Source: Chloroflexota bacterium | GTDB taxonomy: Bacteria > Chloroflexota > UBA6077 | NCBI GenBank assembly: GCA_021788565.1 | Contig: JAJYKO010000282.1 | Coordinates: forward strand, 1-7,067 | Direction of reading: 5' to 3' | DNA: 7,067 bases | Shown: one piece after another, positions 1 to 6,111 of the stretch | Numbering within the stretch: position 1 is the stretch's first letter | How the letters are laid out: each line of letters begins with the position of its first letter | The notes under the pieces: model-generated | What the model was told of the DNA's origin: nothing | The model's input: the letters and a program-made list of their open reading frames with translations, nothing else | Databases searched by the model: none | Position numbers and translations under genes: made by a program

Positions 1-1197
1 GGTGGGGGCCGGGCCGGCCGGGTCGATGGCGGCATACGAGCTGACCCGAGCAGGGGTGCTGGTTCTCCTGCTGGAGAGGGAGCCTCTCCCCCGCTACAAG
101 GCGTGTGGCGGGGGGCTCGCGGCCAAGACCGTTCGGGAGGTCCCATTCGACCTCAACCCGGTGGTGGAGGACGTCTGCCACAGTTTCGCCGTGACCTTCC
201 GCCAGGGCGGGCAGTTCGTGCGAAGCTCGACCAGCCGCTGGTCTACATGGTGATGCGGGATCGCTTCGACCACTACCTGGCCCAGCAGGCCGTTGGCGCG
301 GGAGCGGTCCTGGTGGATCGGGCGCCAGTCACCAGCGTGGCTGTTGGCGCGTCCGCCGTGGAGGTGCGGACCGAGAGGGGCACGTTCGCGGCCGAGGCGC
401 TGGTCGGGGCGGACGGGGCCAACGGGGTCGTGGCGCGAAGCCTTGGACTCGCCACGGACTTCCACCACGCCGTGGCGTGGGAGAACGAGGTGGCCCCAGA
501 CGCGGGTACCCTCCAGCGGTGGCGCGGCCTGGTCGGGGTGGACCTGGGCACCGCGGGGGCGGGAGGGTGCGGCTGGGTCTTTCCCAAGCGGGATCACCTC
601 TCCGTCGGAGGCGCGGTCCACCGGTGGGACGCCAGGGGCATTCGGAGCCTCTACGAAGGCTTCGCGGCGCGGAGTGGGCTGGGCGCCGCCACGGTGCTCC
701 GACGACGCGGGCATCGGCTTCCGATCCGTCCGCCGGACTCGCCCATTCAATCGGGGCGAGCCTTACTGGCAGGCGACGCCGCCGGCCTGGTCGACGTCTT
801 CACGGGGGAGGGGATTTACTGGGCCGTGCGCAGCGGCAGGCTCGCCGCGGCCGCTGTACGGGAGCTGCTGGCAGGCCGCGCGCGAGACCTGGCGAGCTAC
901 GAGCGGCGGGTGGACCAGGAGTTGATGCCCGAGCTGCTGGCCGCCCGACGCTGGGTCAACGTGTACCTGTGGGCCCCGGTCCTCTGCTACCTGCTGCTGC
1001 GCCACAGCGACGGCTTCTGGCGCGCGGTCTGCGGGATCATCCGAGGCGAGCGGGGCTACCAGGATGTCTCCGCGTCCCTGGGACCGCTGGGTGTTCTCGT
1101 CTCCCTTCTGCCCCTGGCCGGGGGACGCCGCGCCGCGCCAGGGGGGCTGGTGGCGACGCTTGGCCGGGACGGCCATCATCACCCGTCCGCTGCCTGA
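1..1197 (+). pseudogene. Geranylgeranyl reductase family FAD-dependent oxidoreductase, 5'-partial and frameshifted
   Basis: This is a flavoprotein of the geranylgeranyl reductase family, which reduces isoprenoid double bonds, often on membrane lipids or pigments. The window opens inside the FAD-binding GAGPAG loop, so the true start lies upstream. Frame 2 (bases 2-253) carries GAGPAG, then LLLERE and the family's KACGGGL motif. The homologous reading then moves to frame 1, which continues as PLVYMVMRDRFDHYL and the second FAD motif LLAGDAAGLVDVFTGEG (about 766-816), and ends at 1197 after hydrophobic C-terminal segments. The crossover lies near 217-228; one missing base after the GTG at 218-220 would restore a single frame. 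The rest looks conserved, so this may be a sequencing error or a very recent mutation. The downstream part could be translated alone from ATG 247, but it would lack the nucleotide-binding loop. The substrate cannot be told. Confidence 0.8.
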
Positions 1198-1225
1198 GGG
1201 GGCTGCGTAGCTGAGAATGCTAACG

Positions 1226-1279
1226 CTCAGCACGGATAAAGCGAAATCTCAGGAGAGCTTCAGGATCGCGGCACACAAT
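1226..1279 (+). promoter_or_regulatory. Four-step 11-bp YTCAG ladder with -10 (site D), upstream of the diglycine-tail operon
   Basis: The pentamers are CTCAG at 1226, TAAAG at 1237, CTCAG at 1248 and TTCAG at 1259, at exact 11-bp steps. After the last one come 10 bases and then the -10-like hexamer CACAAT at 1274-1279. No TTGACA-like -35 is visible, as expected of an activator-dependent promoter. Initiation near 1286 would give a leader of about 210 nt before the GTG at 1498. The same layout recurs at four other places in the window. The first CTCAGC also pairs with GCTGAG at 1210-1215, forming a 6-bp hairpin just after the flavoprotein stop. Confidence 0.6.
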
Positions 1280-1497
1280 GATAGGCGAGGAAACCCAGGC
1301 AAAGCCGGTTAAGTGCCGCGGAGCCGAGGTGGGTGATGATGAGATGGAGGCCTGGGTCGATTTGAGGCATTCGCCCGGGGCCAATTCTGCCGATGGCAGG
1401 GCCGGTGTTTCTTGAACTGAAGCCGAGGGAAAATATGCGACCGCTATACTCACAGCGCTGCAGTCTCCACCTCGGCTTGACTTTAGGAGGTGATCGA
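1280..1497 (+). other. Long leader before the diglycine-tail operon, no certain gene
   Basis: This stretch separates the site D promoter from the next strong start codon. It contains short self-complementary elements: CTGCC-GAT-GGCAG at 1387-1399 and the palindrome CAGCGCTG at 1453-1460. TATACT at 1445-1450 could be a second -10, but no -35 sits at a normal distance. A 45-codon open frame (1278-1415, beginning MIGEETQAK) has plausible codon use, but its ATG overlaps the predicted -10 and it has no good ribosome site. I could not match the region to a known riboswitch. Confidence 0.35.
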
Positions 1498-1743
1498 GTG
1501 GGCAAGTTACGAGTGTTATCCGTGATGGGTGATCGAACCGTGGAGTGGGACGAGAAGCAGGCGGAGACGGGCGATCCCGAAGCACTGGCGGCCGTGCAGG
1601 AGGCGGAGCGGATCTTCGAAGAGCAGTGCCGTCGAGGGGCAACGGCCTTTCGCGTGCAGCCCGATGCCCCGGCCAGGAAGCTGGATCGGCTCGACCCGAA
1701 GGCAGACCAGATCGTCATGGTGCCGCCGGTGAGGGGCGGATGA
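1498..1743 (+). CDS. Small conserved protein with ubiquitin/MoaD-like diglycine tail
   Basis: This is an 81-residue cytosolic protein of unknown function. GTG 1498 is chosen because AGGAGG at 1485-1490 sits 7 bases before it; an in-frame ATG at 1393 lacks such a site. The predicted order is a β-strand (KLRVLSV), GDRTVEWD, a charged helix at about 26-45, GATAFRV, then DRLDPKADQIVMVPPVRGG at the extreme C-terminus. The length and the PPVxGG end recall MoaD/ThiS/ubiquitin-like sulfur carriers and modifiers, whose terminal glycine is adenylated by an E1-like enzyme. I recall similar GG-ending hypotheticals in other GC-rich bacteria but cannot verify this. The middle does not obviously follow the MoaD β-grasp pattern, and no E1, JAB protease or molybdopterin gene is nearby. 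Its stop overlaps the next start (ATGA), so the two are translationally coupled. Site D lies upstream. Confidence 0.75.
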   Translation: MGKLRVLSVMGDRTVEWDEKQAETGDPEALAAVQEAERIFEEQCRRGATAFRVQPDAPARKLDRLDPKADQIVMVPPVRGG

Positions 1744-2213
1744 CGCAGCTCCAGGGATGGCTCCTGATCCTCGCCCTGCTCGGTCTCCTGGTGTTGGCCT
1801 ATGGCTGGTGGATTTGGCACTACGACCAGCGGTCGTCTGCGCAGGAGCCCGATGCCGAAGCCGAACGGAGGGCAGCCAAGCTGGTGGAGGAACTGCTCCC
1901 GGAGAGGGATCGCCAACGGCTGGCGCAGGTGGGGTATCTGGAGGTTCCCAGCCCGAGCGTGGCGGGTCGGGTCTATCTGGTGCCAGGCGGACCGGGCCCG
2001 GTGGAGGTCCGCGAGTCTGGCGAGCTGCGTCTCAGGCTGTGCGTCGAGCCGGTCGAGCACCTGCCGCGCACGGAGATCGTGCTGATGCACAAGCTGATGA
2101 TCGAGGGGGATGAAGCGGGATACCTGCGGGCCGCGAACATCCTGTACGGCAGCCATGCGCAGGATGTTGTCGGCTGGGGGGACATCCGGCGCGACTCCCG
2201 CCCCCGATACTAG
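1740..2213 (+). CDS. Conserved membrane-anchored hypothetical protein
   Basis: This is a 157-residue protein of unknown function, coupled to the preceding gene by a 4-base ATGA overlap. Residues 6-26 form one hydrophobic helix followed by an aromatic patch (YGWWIWHY) and a charged linker at 30-55, so it is probably a bitopic inner-membrane protein with a soluble domain. That domain contains GYLEVPSPSVAGRVYLVP (65-82), a β-rich RLRLCVEPVE stretch (97-106) and EIVLMHKLMIEGDEAGYLRAAN (112-133), which looks like the signature of a conserved family. I cannot assign a named domain. The tight coupling suggests that it works with the diglycine-tail protein, as a partner, target or membrane receptor, but that is inference. 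The stop codon is the first three bases of a tandem repeat array. Confidence 0.75.
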   Translation: MTQLQGWLLILALLGLLVLAYGWWIWHYDQRSSAQEPDAEAERRAAKLVEELLPERDRQRLAQVGYLEVPSPSVAGRVYLVPGGPGPVEVRESGELRLRLCVEPVEHLPRTEIVLMHKLMIEGDEAGYLRAANILYGSHAQDVVGWGDIRRDSRPRY

Positions 2214-2274
2214 GCGGCCACCCAGTGGGGACTAGGCGGCCACCCAGTGGGGACTAGGCGGCCACCCAGTAGGG
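2211..2274 (+). repeat. Three tandem 22-bp repeats starting on a stop codon
   Basis: Units start at 2211, 2233 and 2255. Each begins TAGGCGGCCACCCAGT; the first two are identical over 22 bases, and the third has one G-to-A change at 2271 and diverges at its end. Each unit contains the small inverted repeat CCAC-CCA-GTGG. The period is close to two helical turns, so the inverted cores lie on the same DNA face. The first unit supplies the TAG stop of the upstream gene. Possible roles are a weak terminator cluster, a protein-binding array or simple slippage; none is shown. Confidence 0.9.
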
Positions 2275-2301
2275 CTCGCCCGGACTGTGCGATCGGCGAG
2301 C
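2274..2301 (+). other. Inverted repeat directly after the tandem array
   Basis: GCTCGCC at 2274-2280 pairs perfectly with GGCGAGC at 2295-2301 across a 14-base loop. No T-run follows, so it is not a canonical intrinsic terminator, though it could help end the upstream transcript together with the tandem repeats. Confidence 0.4.
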
Positions 2302-2361
2302 GGCGCAGCTACACGGAGAGATCACGGCGAGGAGGCGGTGATGCGGGGCACGAGACACTAT

Positions 2362-2376
2362 GTTCGCGATGCGAAC
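2362..2376 (+). promoter_or_regulatory. Inverted repeat upstream of the SPW-like gene
   Basis: GTTCGC-GAT-GCGAAC is a perfect 6-bp inverted repeat with a 3-base centre, lying 113 bases before the SPW-like gene. It could be an operator half-site pair or a leader hairpin. Its polarity (GTTC...GAAC) is opposite to the GAAC...GTTC LexA box of Gram-positive-type bacteria, so I do not call a LexA site. No convincing -35/-10 pair is visible in 2275-2488. Confidence 0.3.
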
Positions 2377-2488
2377 GAACGGCAACCTGGTCGAGACGGA
2401 GCGCGGCCAGGGCTGCAGCCAGGCCCGGGCTGCGGAGAGACTCCGACAAGGATACATAGATGGAAACGCACCGAAAGGAGGTGCAGCG

Positions 2489-2680
2489 ATGACCTGGAAT
2501 TCCTGGGTAAACCTGATCGTGGGCATCCTGCTGATCATCTCGCCCTTTGTGCTGGGGTTCAGCGGGAACATCACGGCCACATGGACTGCGGTGATTGCCG
2601 GCATCGTGGTGGCCCTGGTCTCCGTCTTGCCGGGACTCTTGAGGGTTAAGAAGACCGCGGCGGACAGTAGCATGCGGTGA
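2489..2680 (+). CDS. SPW-repeat-like small membrane protein
   Basis: This is a 63-residue integral membrane protein. ATG 2489 is set by AAAGGAGGTG at 2474-2483, about 7 bases before it; the longer in-frame extension to 2360 lacks such a site and reads like leader. Two hydrophobic helices (about 6-23 and 32-50) are joined by SGNITATW, and a short basic tail follows. The pattern WVNLIVGILLIISPFVLGFS followed by TWTAVIAGIVVALVS matches the SPW repeat family, in which an SPW tripeptide (SPF here) ends the first helix and a Trp opens the second. The function of that family is not established; members are small inner-membrane proteins. The gene stands alone, with no YTCAG ladder upstream and 161 bases before nuoH. 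Confidence 0.75.
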   Translation: MTWNSWVNLIVGILLIISPFVLGFSGNITATWTAVIAGIVVALVSVLPGLLRVKKTAADSSMR

Positions 2681-2841
2681 CGAGCAACAGCCCGTCCGGG
2701 GCAGCCGTAGTGAGGGTCAATCGCCGGATGTAGGGCGGCCCGTCGACTGGTACGGGGGTGTGGATCCATCTCCAGCAGAGGGATAGGCACCCCCGCTTGC
2801 GGCCGCGTGGCATCGGGCGCGCCGCAAAACAGGGGGGCAAG
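2681..2841 (+). other. Intergenic leader before nuoH with an inverted repeat
   Basis: GGGGGTG at 2754-2760 and CACCCCC at 2788-2794 are perfectly complementary across 27 bases and could form a leader hairpin. No clear -35/-10 pair and no YTCAG ladder are seen here, so the promoter for nuoH is not identified. Confidence 0.3.
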
Positions 2842-3795
2842 TTGAACGACACCCTTCGGTCGCTACTTATCGTGATAGGCGTCCTGGCCGTCGCCCTGTT
2901 CACCGCGGCCCAGCTAGTCTGGCTGGAGCGGCGGCTGCTGGCCCTTTGGCAGGATCGGTACGGCCCCAATCGCGTGGGGCGGTTCGGGCTGATGCAGGTG
3001 ATGGCCGACATGATCAAGATGTTCACCAAAGAGGACTGGACGCCTCCCTTCGCCGACAAACCCGTGTTCGTGCTCGCTCCCGCGGTCATTATGGTCACGG
3101 TGTTGTTGTCCTTCACCATCGTCCCCTTCGCTCCGGGCATCGAGGTTGTGGATCTCAATATCGGACTGCTGTTCTTTCTGGGCATGTCGTCTCTGGGCGT
3201 CTACAGCGTGGTGCTGGGCGGCTGGTCGTCCAACAGCAAGTACTCCCTGCTCGGTGCCCTGCGGGCCTCCGCCCAGATGCTGAGCTACGAGGTGTTCATG
3301 GCCCTGTCGCTCATGGGCGTGGTCGTGCTTGCCGGGTCGTTCAGCCTCGTCGACATCGTGGAGGCACAGGGGGGGATGTGGTTCGTCGTCCCCCAGTTCC
3401 TCGGCTTCGTAGTCTTCCTGATCGCCGGAATCGCCGAGACGCGGCGCTTGCCGTTCGACCTTGCGGAGTCGGACAGCGAACTCGTGGCGGGCTTCCATAC
3501 CGAGTACTCGGGGATGAAGTTCGGCATGTTCTTCGTCGGGGAGTACCTGGGCATCGCCCTCATCTCCGCCATGATAACCACCCTGTTCCTCGGGGGATGG
3601 TTGGGGCCGGTGCTGCCACCCATCGTCTGGTTCCTGCTGAAGACCTTCGTCTTCATCTGCTTCTTCATCCTGCTTCGGGCATCGCTTCCACGGCTGCGCT
3701 ACGACCAGCTGATGTCCCTTGGCTGGAAGGTGGCGCTGCCGCTGGTGCTCGCGAATCTGGTGGCGACGGGAGCATTCGTCCTCGCGAGCGGCTAG
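2842..3795 (+). CDS. nuoH: NADH-quinone oxidoreductase subunit H (complex I membrane subunit)
   Basis: NuoH anchors the quinone channel of respiratory complex I at the junction of the peripheral and membrane arms, coupling electron transfer from NADH to proton pumping. The protein is full length at 317 residues with about eight hydrophobic helices. Signature segments are [20 protein letters not shown] (27-46), [12 protein letters not shown] (55-66), [19 protein letters not shown] (127-145), the acidic quinone loop [17 protein letters not shown] (201-217) and [11 protein letters not shown] (218-228). The loop reads LAESDSEL where many homologues have LPEAESEL, keeping E209 and E213. The overall wording resembles the E. 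coli-type protein from memory. TTG 2842 is preferred because AGGGGGGC at 2831-2838 precedes it; GTG 2758 would add 28 polar residues. No other nuo gene lies beside it, although nuoG and nuoI usually flank it. Confidence 0.95.
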   Translation: MNDTLRSLLIVIGVLAVALFTAAQLVWLERRLLALWQDRYGPNRVGRFGLMQVMADMIKMFTKEDWTPPFADKPVFVLAPAVIMVTVLLSFTIVPFAPGIEVVDLNIGLLFFLGMSSLGVYSVVLGGWSSNSKYSLLGALRASAQMLSYEVFMALSLMGVVVLAGSFSLVDIVEAQGGMWFVVPQFLGFVVFLIAGIAETRRLPFDLAESDSELVAGFHTEYSGMKFGMFFVGEYLGIALISAMITTLFLGGWLGPVLPPIVWFLLKTFVFICFFILLRASLPRLRYDQLMSLGWKVALPLVLANLVATGAFVLASG

Positions 3796-3809
3796 CCCTC
3801 TTGGAACCT

Positions 3810-3863
3810 TTCACCATTTCCTCAGCGGCGTCTCAGTCTCAATTCAGGATAGACAGCGAGGAT
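3810..3863 (+). promoter_or_regulatory. Four-step 11-bp YTCAG ladder with -10 (site A), upstream of the SHOCT gene
   Basis: The pentamers are TTCAC at 3810, CTCAG at 3821, CTCAG at 3832 and TTCAG at 3843, exactly 11 bp apart, then 10 bases, then the -10-like hexamer GAGGAT at 3858-3863. It starts 14 bases after the nuoH stop. Initiation near 3870 would leave a leader of about 195 nt before the SHOCT start. The first unit reads TTCACCAT, matching CTCACCAT in the ladder at 6058. Confidence 0.65.
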
Positions 3864-3929
3864 TCACTCGTGGACACAGAATCAACGAGCGGGCTACGGG
3901 CTGAAACGCGGCGCACGGTGGGCGGGACG

Positions 3930-4013
3930 ATGACAGACAAGGGGCGAGTGACGATCGCGGTGCACGGACTGGGTTGTGGGAGGGCGGGCGCGCTCACCGC
4001 GTGCCCGCGGTAG
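3930..4013 (+). CDS. Possible 27-residue leader ORF or remnant of a metal-binding (HMA-like) domain
   Basis: This is a small open frame in the leader between site A and the SHOCT gene. It begins MTDKGRVTIAVHGLGCGRAG and ends at TAG 4011-4013. The stretch VTIAVHGLGCG loosely recalls the first strand and metal loop of HMA domains (VxGMxCxxC), but the second cysteine is missing and the frame stops early; another frame continues as RVPAVAALTE, as an HMA helix end might. The ribosome site is weak (GGGCGGG at 3922-3928). It could be a decayed copper chaperone, a leader peptide or chance. Confidence 0.2.
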   Translation: MTDKGRVTIAVHGLGCGRAGALTACPR

Positions 4014-4065
4014 CGGCGTTGACCGAGTAGATCAAGACGGGTATGACCCCATGGAGGTAAGCAAA

Positions 4066-4290
4066 ATGATGGGATACGGAGCTGCATTCGGGTTCGGCTG
4101 GATCGGCATGATAGTGGATTTGCTGTTCTGGGTCGGGGTAATCGTGCTCGTGGTCTGGGGAGCCATGCGTCTCTTCCCGAGCCCGCAGGCGGCCGGGCAG
4201 GACACGGCGCTGGAGATCCTGCGGAGGCGATACGCCAGCGGGGAGATCAGCGTCACGGAATACGACAAGGCCAAGAAGGACCTGGCCTAA
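4066..4290 (+). CDS. SHOCT-domain small membrane protein
   Basis: This is a 74-residue protein. ATG 4066 follows GGAGGT at 4053-4058 by 7 bases; the upstream in-frame ATG 4051 overlaps that site and is rejected. After MMGYGAAFGFGW comes a transmembrane helix at about 12-35, a short linker and a C-terminal SHOCT domain (46-73: ALEILRRRYASGEISVTEYD), a short amphipathic module ending KAKKDL. SHOCT domains are often found at the C-terminus of small membrane proteins, and Gly/Met-rich N-termini like this one are common in bacterial metal-handling loci. The function is not known; it may act in oligomerisation or as an adaptor. It lies under YTCAG site A after a long leader and is followed by the histidine kinase 113 bases later. 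Confidence 0.85.
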   Translation: MMGYGAAFGFGWIGMIVDLLFWVGVIVLVVWGAMRLFPSPQAAGQDTALEILRRRYASGEISVTEYDKAKKDLA

Positions 4291-4403
4291 TTTGTGGGCA
4301 TCTTGCTCTTCCTCCGTTGATTGGCACCTCTTTTGTTACGGGTCGGTGGTACTGATGGTTCAACGCGAGGACGTGGGCCGGATAAGGAGAATATGACCAA
4401 GCC

Positions 4404-5501
4404 ATGACCCTGAGCCCCGCCAGGAGGGCCGTCGCGGCTCTCCTGTTGTTGCTGTCTCTGGCTGGGATACTGGCCCTCCACATCCTCGTTCTCCATGCCA
4501 GGTTCGACATGCCGCTGCTGTTCACCCTGCCGGTGCTGGTGGCAGCATGGATATTCAGACCTCGGGCGGCCGCGGTCTTCGCCGCCCTGGCCGTGGTGGC
4601 GATCGGCCTTCACGCCTGGATAGATGGTCTCCATCCCCTGATATGGGCCGTCGATACCGCCACTATTCTTCTCGTCGCCGTCCTCGGCATCTCCATAGTG
4701 GAGCAGTCGCGGGCTCGGAGCCGTCTCGCTCGGGAGAATGCCAGGCTGGCCGTGGAGCAGCAGCGGGAGGCGGAGCGAATGCGGAGTCTAGCCGAGGAGC
4801 TGCAAGAATCCAGACGCCAGCGGGAGCAGTTCCTGGCGATGGTGACCCACGATATCAGGGGTGTGGTCGCCGTCCTCTCGGGATACGCCCAACTGTTGTC
4901 GCGCCCCGGGGAGCCAAGTACCAGGATCCTCGACCGAATGGTGGCGGCAGTACCTGCCCAGGCGCAGCGGTTGACGCGACTGGTGGACGACCTGCAGGAC
5001 CTCTCCCGCATCGAGCAGGGCCGATTCGAGATCCGCCGCGGCCCGTGCGACCTGGTGGCGGTCGCAAGGGAAGTGGTCGAGGCACATCAGGCTGGAGCGG
5101 CCGGCCATCGAGTCCTCCTGGATAACGAAACCGAGGGACTCCATGGGTACTGGGACTGTGACCGGCTGGGCCAGGTGGTGAGCAATCTGGTCGGCAACGC
5201 CATCAGCTATTCCCCGGATGGCGGGGAGGTGATGGTTACGGTCGACACTGCGGATGGCGTGGCCAGGGTATCCGTGAGCGACCAGGGGGTGGGCATCGCA
5301 CCAGAGGACATTACGCACCTGTTCAAGCCATACTCCAGGCTCGAACGCACCCTGGAGGTCAAGGGCACGGGGCTCGGGCTGCTGATCTCCAAGGCGATAG
5401 TCGAAGCACACGGGGGAAGCATCGAGGTGCAGAGCCAACTGGGAAAGGGCAGCACCTTCGCCTTCACTTTACCGCTGGAAGGGGACCAGCGAACGGGGTA
5501 G
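4404..5501 (+). CDS. Membrane-bound sensor histidine kinase
   Basis: This 365-residue kinase should autophosphorylate on His149 and pass phosphate to a response regulator. The N-terminus has about four hydrophobic helices (9-29, 36-51, 54-71, 78-99) with very short loops and no periplasmic or PAS domain, so sensing may occur in the membrane, loosely as in KdpD's four-helix region. A coiled coil (100-140) leads to the H-box [20 protein letters not shown] (141-160; HDIR rather than HELR). The ATPase domain has an N-box with N261 and N265, G1 SDQGVGI (292-298), F-box LFKPYSRL (306-313) and G2 GTGLGLL (321-327). All catalytic motifs look intact. AAGGAG at 4384-4389 is 14 bases from this ATG but only 3 from ATG 4393, which encodes MTKP and stops across the start in an ATGA overlap. 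No response regulator is co-directional next to it, and no YTCAG ladder precedes it. Confidence 0.92.
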   Translation: MTLSPARRAVAALLLLLSLAGILALHILVLHARFDMPLLFTLPVLVAAWIFRPRAAAVFAALAVVAIGLHAWIDGLHPLIWAVDTATILLVAVLGISIVEQSRARSRLARENARLAVEQQREAERMRSLAEELQESRRQREQFLAMVTHDIRGVVAVLSGYAQLLSRPGEPSTRILDRMVAAVPAQAQRLTRLVDDLQDLSRIEQGRFEIRRGPCDLVAVAREVVEAHQAGAAGHRVLLDNETEGLHGYWDCDRLGQVVSNLVGNAISYSPDGGEVMVTVDTADGVARVSVSDQGVGIAPEDITHLFKPYSRLERTLEVKGTGLGLLISKAIVEAHGGSIEVQSQLGKGSTFAFTLPLEGDQRTG

Positions 5502-5551
5502 CGTCTTTCATCAGAACCCCCAGGATCACAGAGGCGAGCCGTGACGCGGCC

Positions 5552-5587
5552 TTTCGGTGAGAGGGTCAAACGACCCTCTCACCGAAG
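5552..5587. terminator. Strong hairpin between convergent genes, probable bidirectional terminator
   Basis: Bases 5553-5567 and 5572-5586 form a perfect 15-bp stem closed by the 4-base loop AAAC, extendable by one U-G pair. It lies between the kinase stop (5501, plus) and the ABM gene stop (5594, minus). Only a short, interrupted pyrimidine tract (CTTCTTCT) follows on the plus strand and no U-run on the minus strand, so efficiency is uncertain, but its position and stability fit a shared terminator. Confidence 0.8.
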
Positions 5588-5593
5588 CTTCTT

Positions 5594-5884
5594 CTACTCG
5601 ATGATCACCTCATAGAAACTAGGAACGGGATTGCCATTCAGGAAGGGCACAGCCTGCTGGTGGACCTCGGCATGCAGCGGACTTGCCTGCATCGCCATGA
5701 ATGCTTCCTGGCTTTCGGTCTCAACGATGGCCACGTAGTTTCCACCCCCACGCGGCTTCAGCAGTAGCCGGCGGATGAACCCTGGTTGCGTGGCGAGCTT
5801 CGCGTTCGACGACGCAAACCACTCCAGGAACTGCGCGTCTTTCCCATCCCTGATAGGTGGAAAATGGACCAGGTTCACAAACAT
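5594..5884 (-). CDS. Antibiotic biosynthesis monooxygenase (ABM) fold protein
   Basis: This is a 96-residue cytosolic protein of the dimeric α/β-barrel ABM superfamily, which includes small quinone monooxygenases, heme-degrading IsdG-like enzymes and many uncharacterised members. The start is ATG at 5884 on the minus strand, with AAAGGAGG (complement of 5893-5900) 8 bases upstream; a longer frame to 5932 begins with a low-complexity GGGGG stretch and is rejected. The β-α-β pattern is clear: MFVNLVHFPPI, helix DGKDAQFLEWFASSNAKLATQ, GFIRRLLLKP, NYVAIVETES, then helix AFMAMQASPLHAEVHQQ and the final strand SFYEVIIE. The Asn4 and His71/His75 positions loosely recall heme-degrading relatives, but I cannot assign a substrate. 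It is transcribed alone, with YTCAG site E just upstream and a shared terminator downstream. Confidence 0.8.
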   Translation of the reverse strand: MFVNLVHFPPIRDGKDAQFLEWFASSNAKLATQPGFIRRLLLKPRGGGNYVAIVETESQEAFMAMQASPLHAEVHQQAVPFLNGNPVPSFYEVIIE

Positions 5885-5932
5885 TGATCTTGCCTCCTTT
5901 TCACTGTCGTCTCCCCCACCACCCCCAGGCAA

Positions 5933-5986
5933 ATCTTATCCGGCCTTCCTGAATCGCGCCTGAGGCTGTACTAAACAACCGCTGAG
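5933..5986 (-). promoter_or_regulatory. Four-step 11-bp YTCAG ladder with -10 (site E), upstream of the ABM gene
   Basis: Read on the minus strand, the pentamers start at 5986 (CTCAG), 5975 (TTTAG), 5964 (CTCAG) and 5953 (TTCAG), exactly 11 bp apart. Ten bases later comes TAAGAT at 5938-5933, the best -10 of the five sites. Initiation near 5926 gives a leader of about 42 nt before the ABM start. It is back to back with the plus-strand ladder at 6058, so one regulator could drive the ABM gene and the response regulator divergently. The 71 bases between the two ladders show nothing else. Confidence 0.7.
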
Positions 5987-6057
5987 TCTTACCACTTGGT
6001 CAATCTTGCTGCGAGGACACGGTTGGGCCTCCTTCACCATGCCCGCCGTCCAGCCCT

Positions 6058-6111
6058 CTCACCATCCTTTCAGCGCTGCCTCAGCCAGGATTCAGGATCG
6101 TCGGCGATCAT
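6058..6111 (+). promoter_or_regulatory. Four-step 11-bp YTCAG ladder with -10 (site B), upstream of the response regulator
   Basis: The pentamers are CTCAC at 6058, TTCAG at 6069, CTCAG at 6080 and TTCAG at 6091, then 10 bases and GATCAT at 6106-6111 as the -10-like hexamer. The spacer contains GTCGGCGA, shared with the ladder at 6912. Initiation near 6118 would leave a leader of about 107 nt before ATG 6225; no other gene is seen in that leader. Confidence 0.7.

Noticed and set aside
94..750. Long minus-strand open frame opposite the flavoprotein
   Set aside because: Pro/Arg/Gly-rich shadow of a GC-rich gene; no ribosome site, no domain, and the plus strand carries clear FAD motifs.
1210..1231. 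GCTGAG/CTCAGC hairpin after the flavoprotein as a terminator
   Set aside because: Only 6 bp with a 10-base loop and no T-run; the right arm is better explained as the first ladder repeat.
1260..2156. 298-codon minus-strand open frame across the diglycine-tail operon
   Set aside because: Low-information composition; the plus strand has strong ribosome sites, an ATGA overlap and conserved-looking proteins.
2362..2376. LexA (SOS) box
   Set aside because: Half-site polarity is inverted relative to the GAAC...GTTC consensus and the spacing is wrong.
2341..2649. Plus-strand frame from ATG 2341 with GGAGG upstream
   Set aside because: The ribosome-like site is decent, but the translation is low-complexity and overlaps the SPW-like gene out of frame, which has its own better site and clear helices.
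2914..3498. Minus-strand frame opposite nuoH
   Set aside because: His/Glu/Gln-rich mirror of hydrophobic codons; nuoH is unambiguous.
4788..5438. Minus-strand frame opposite the histidine kinase
   Set aside because: Shadow of the kinase catalytic domain; no start signal.
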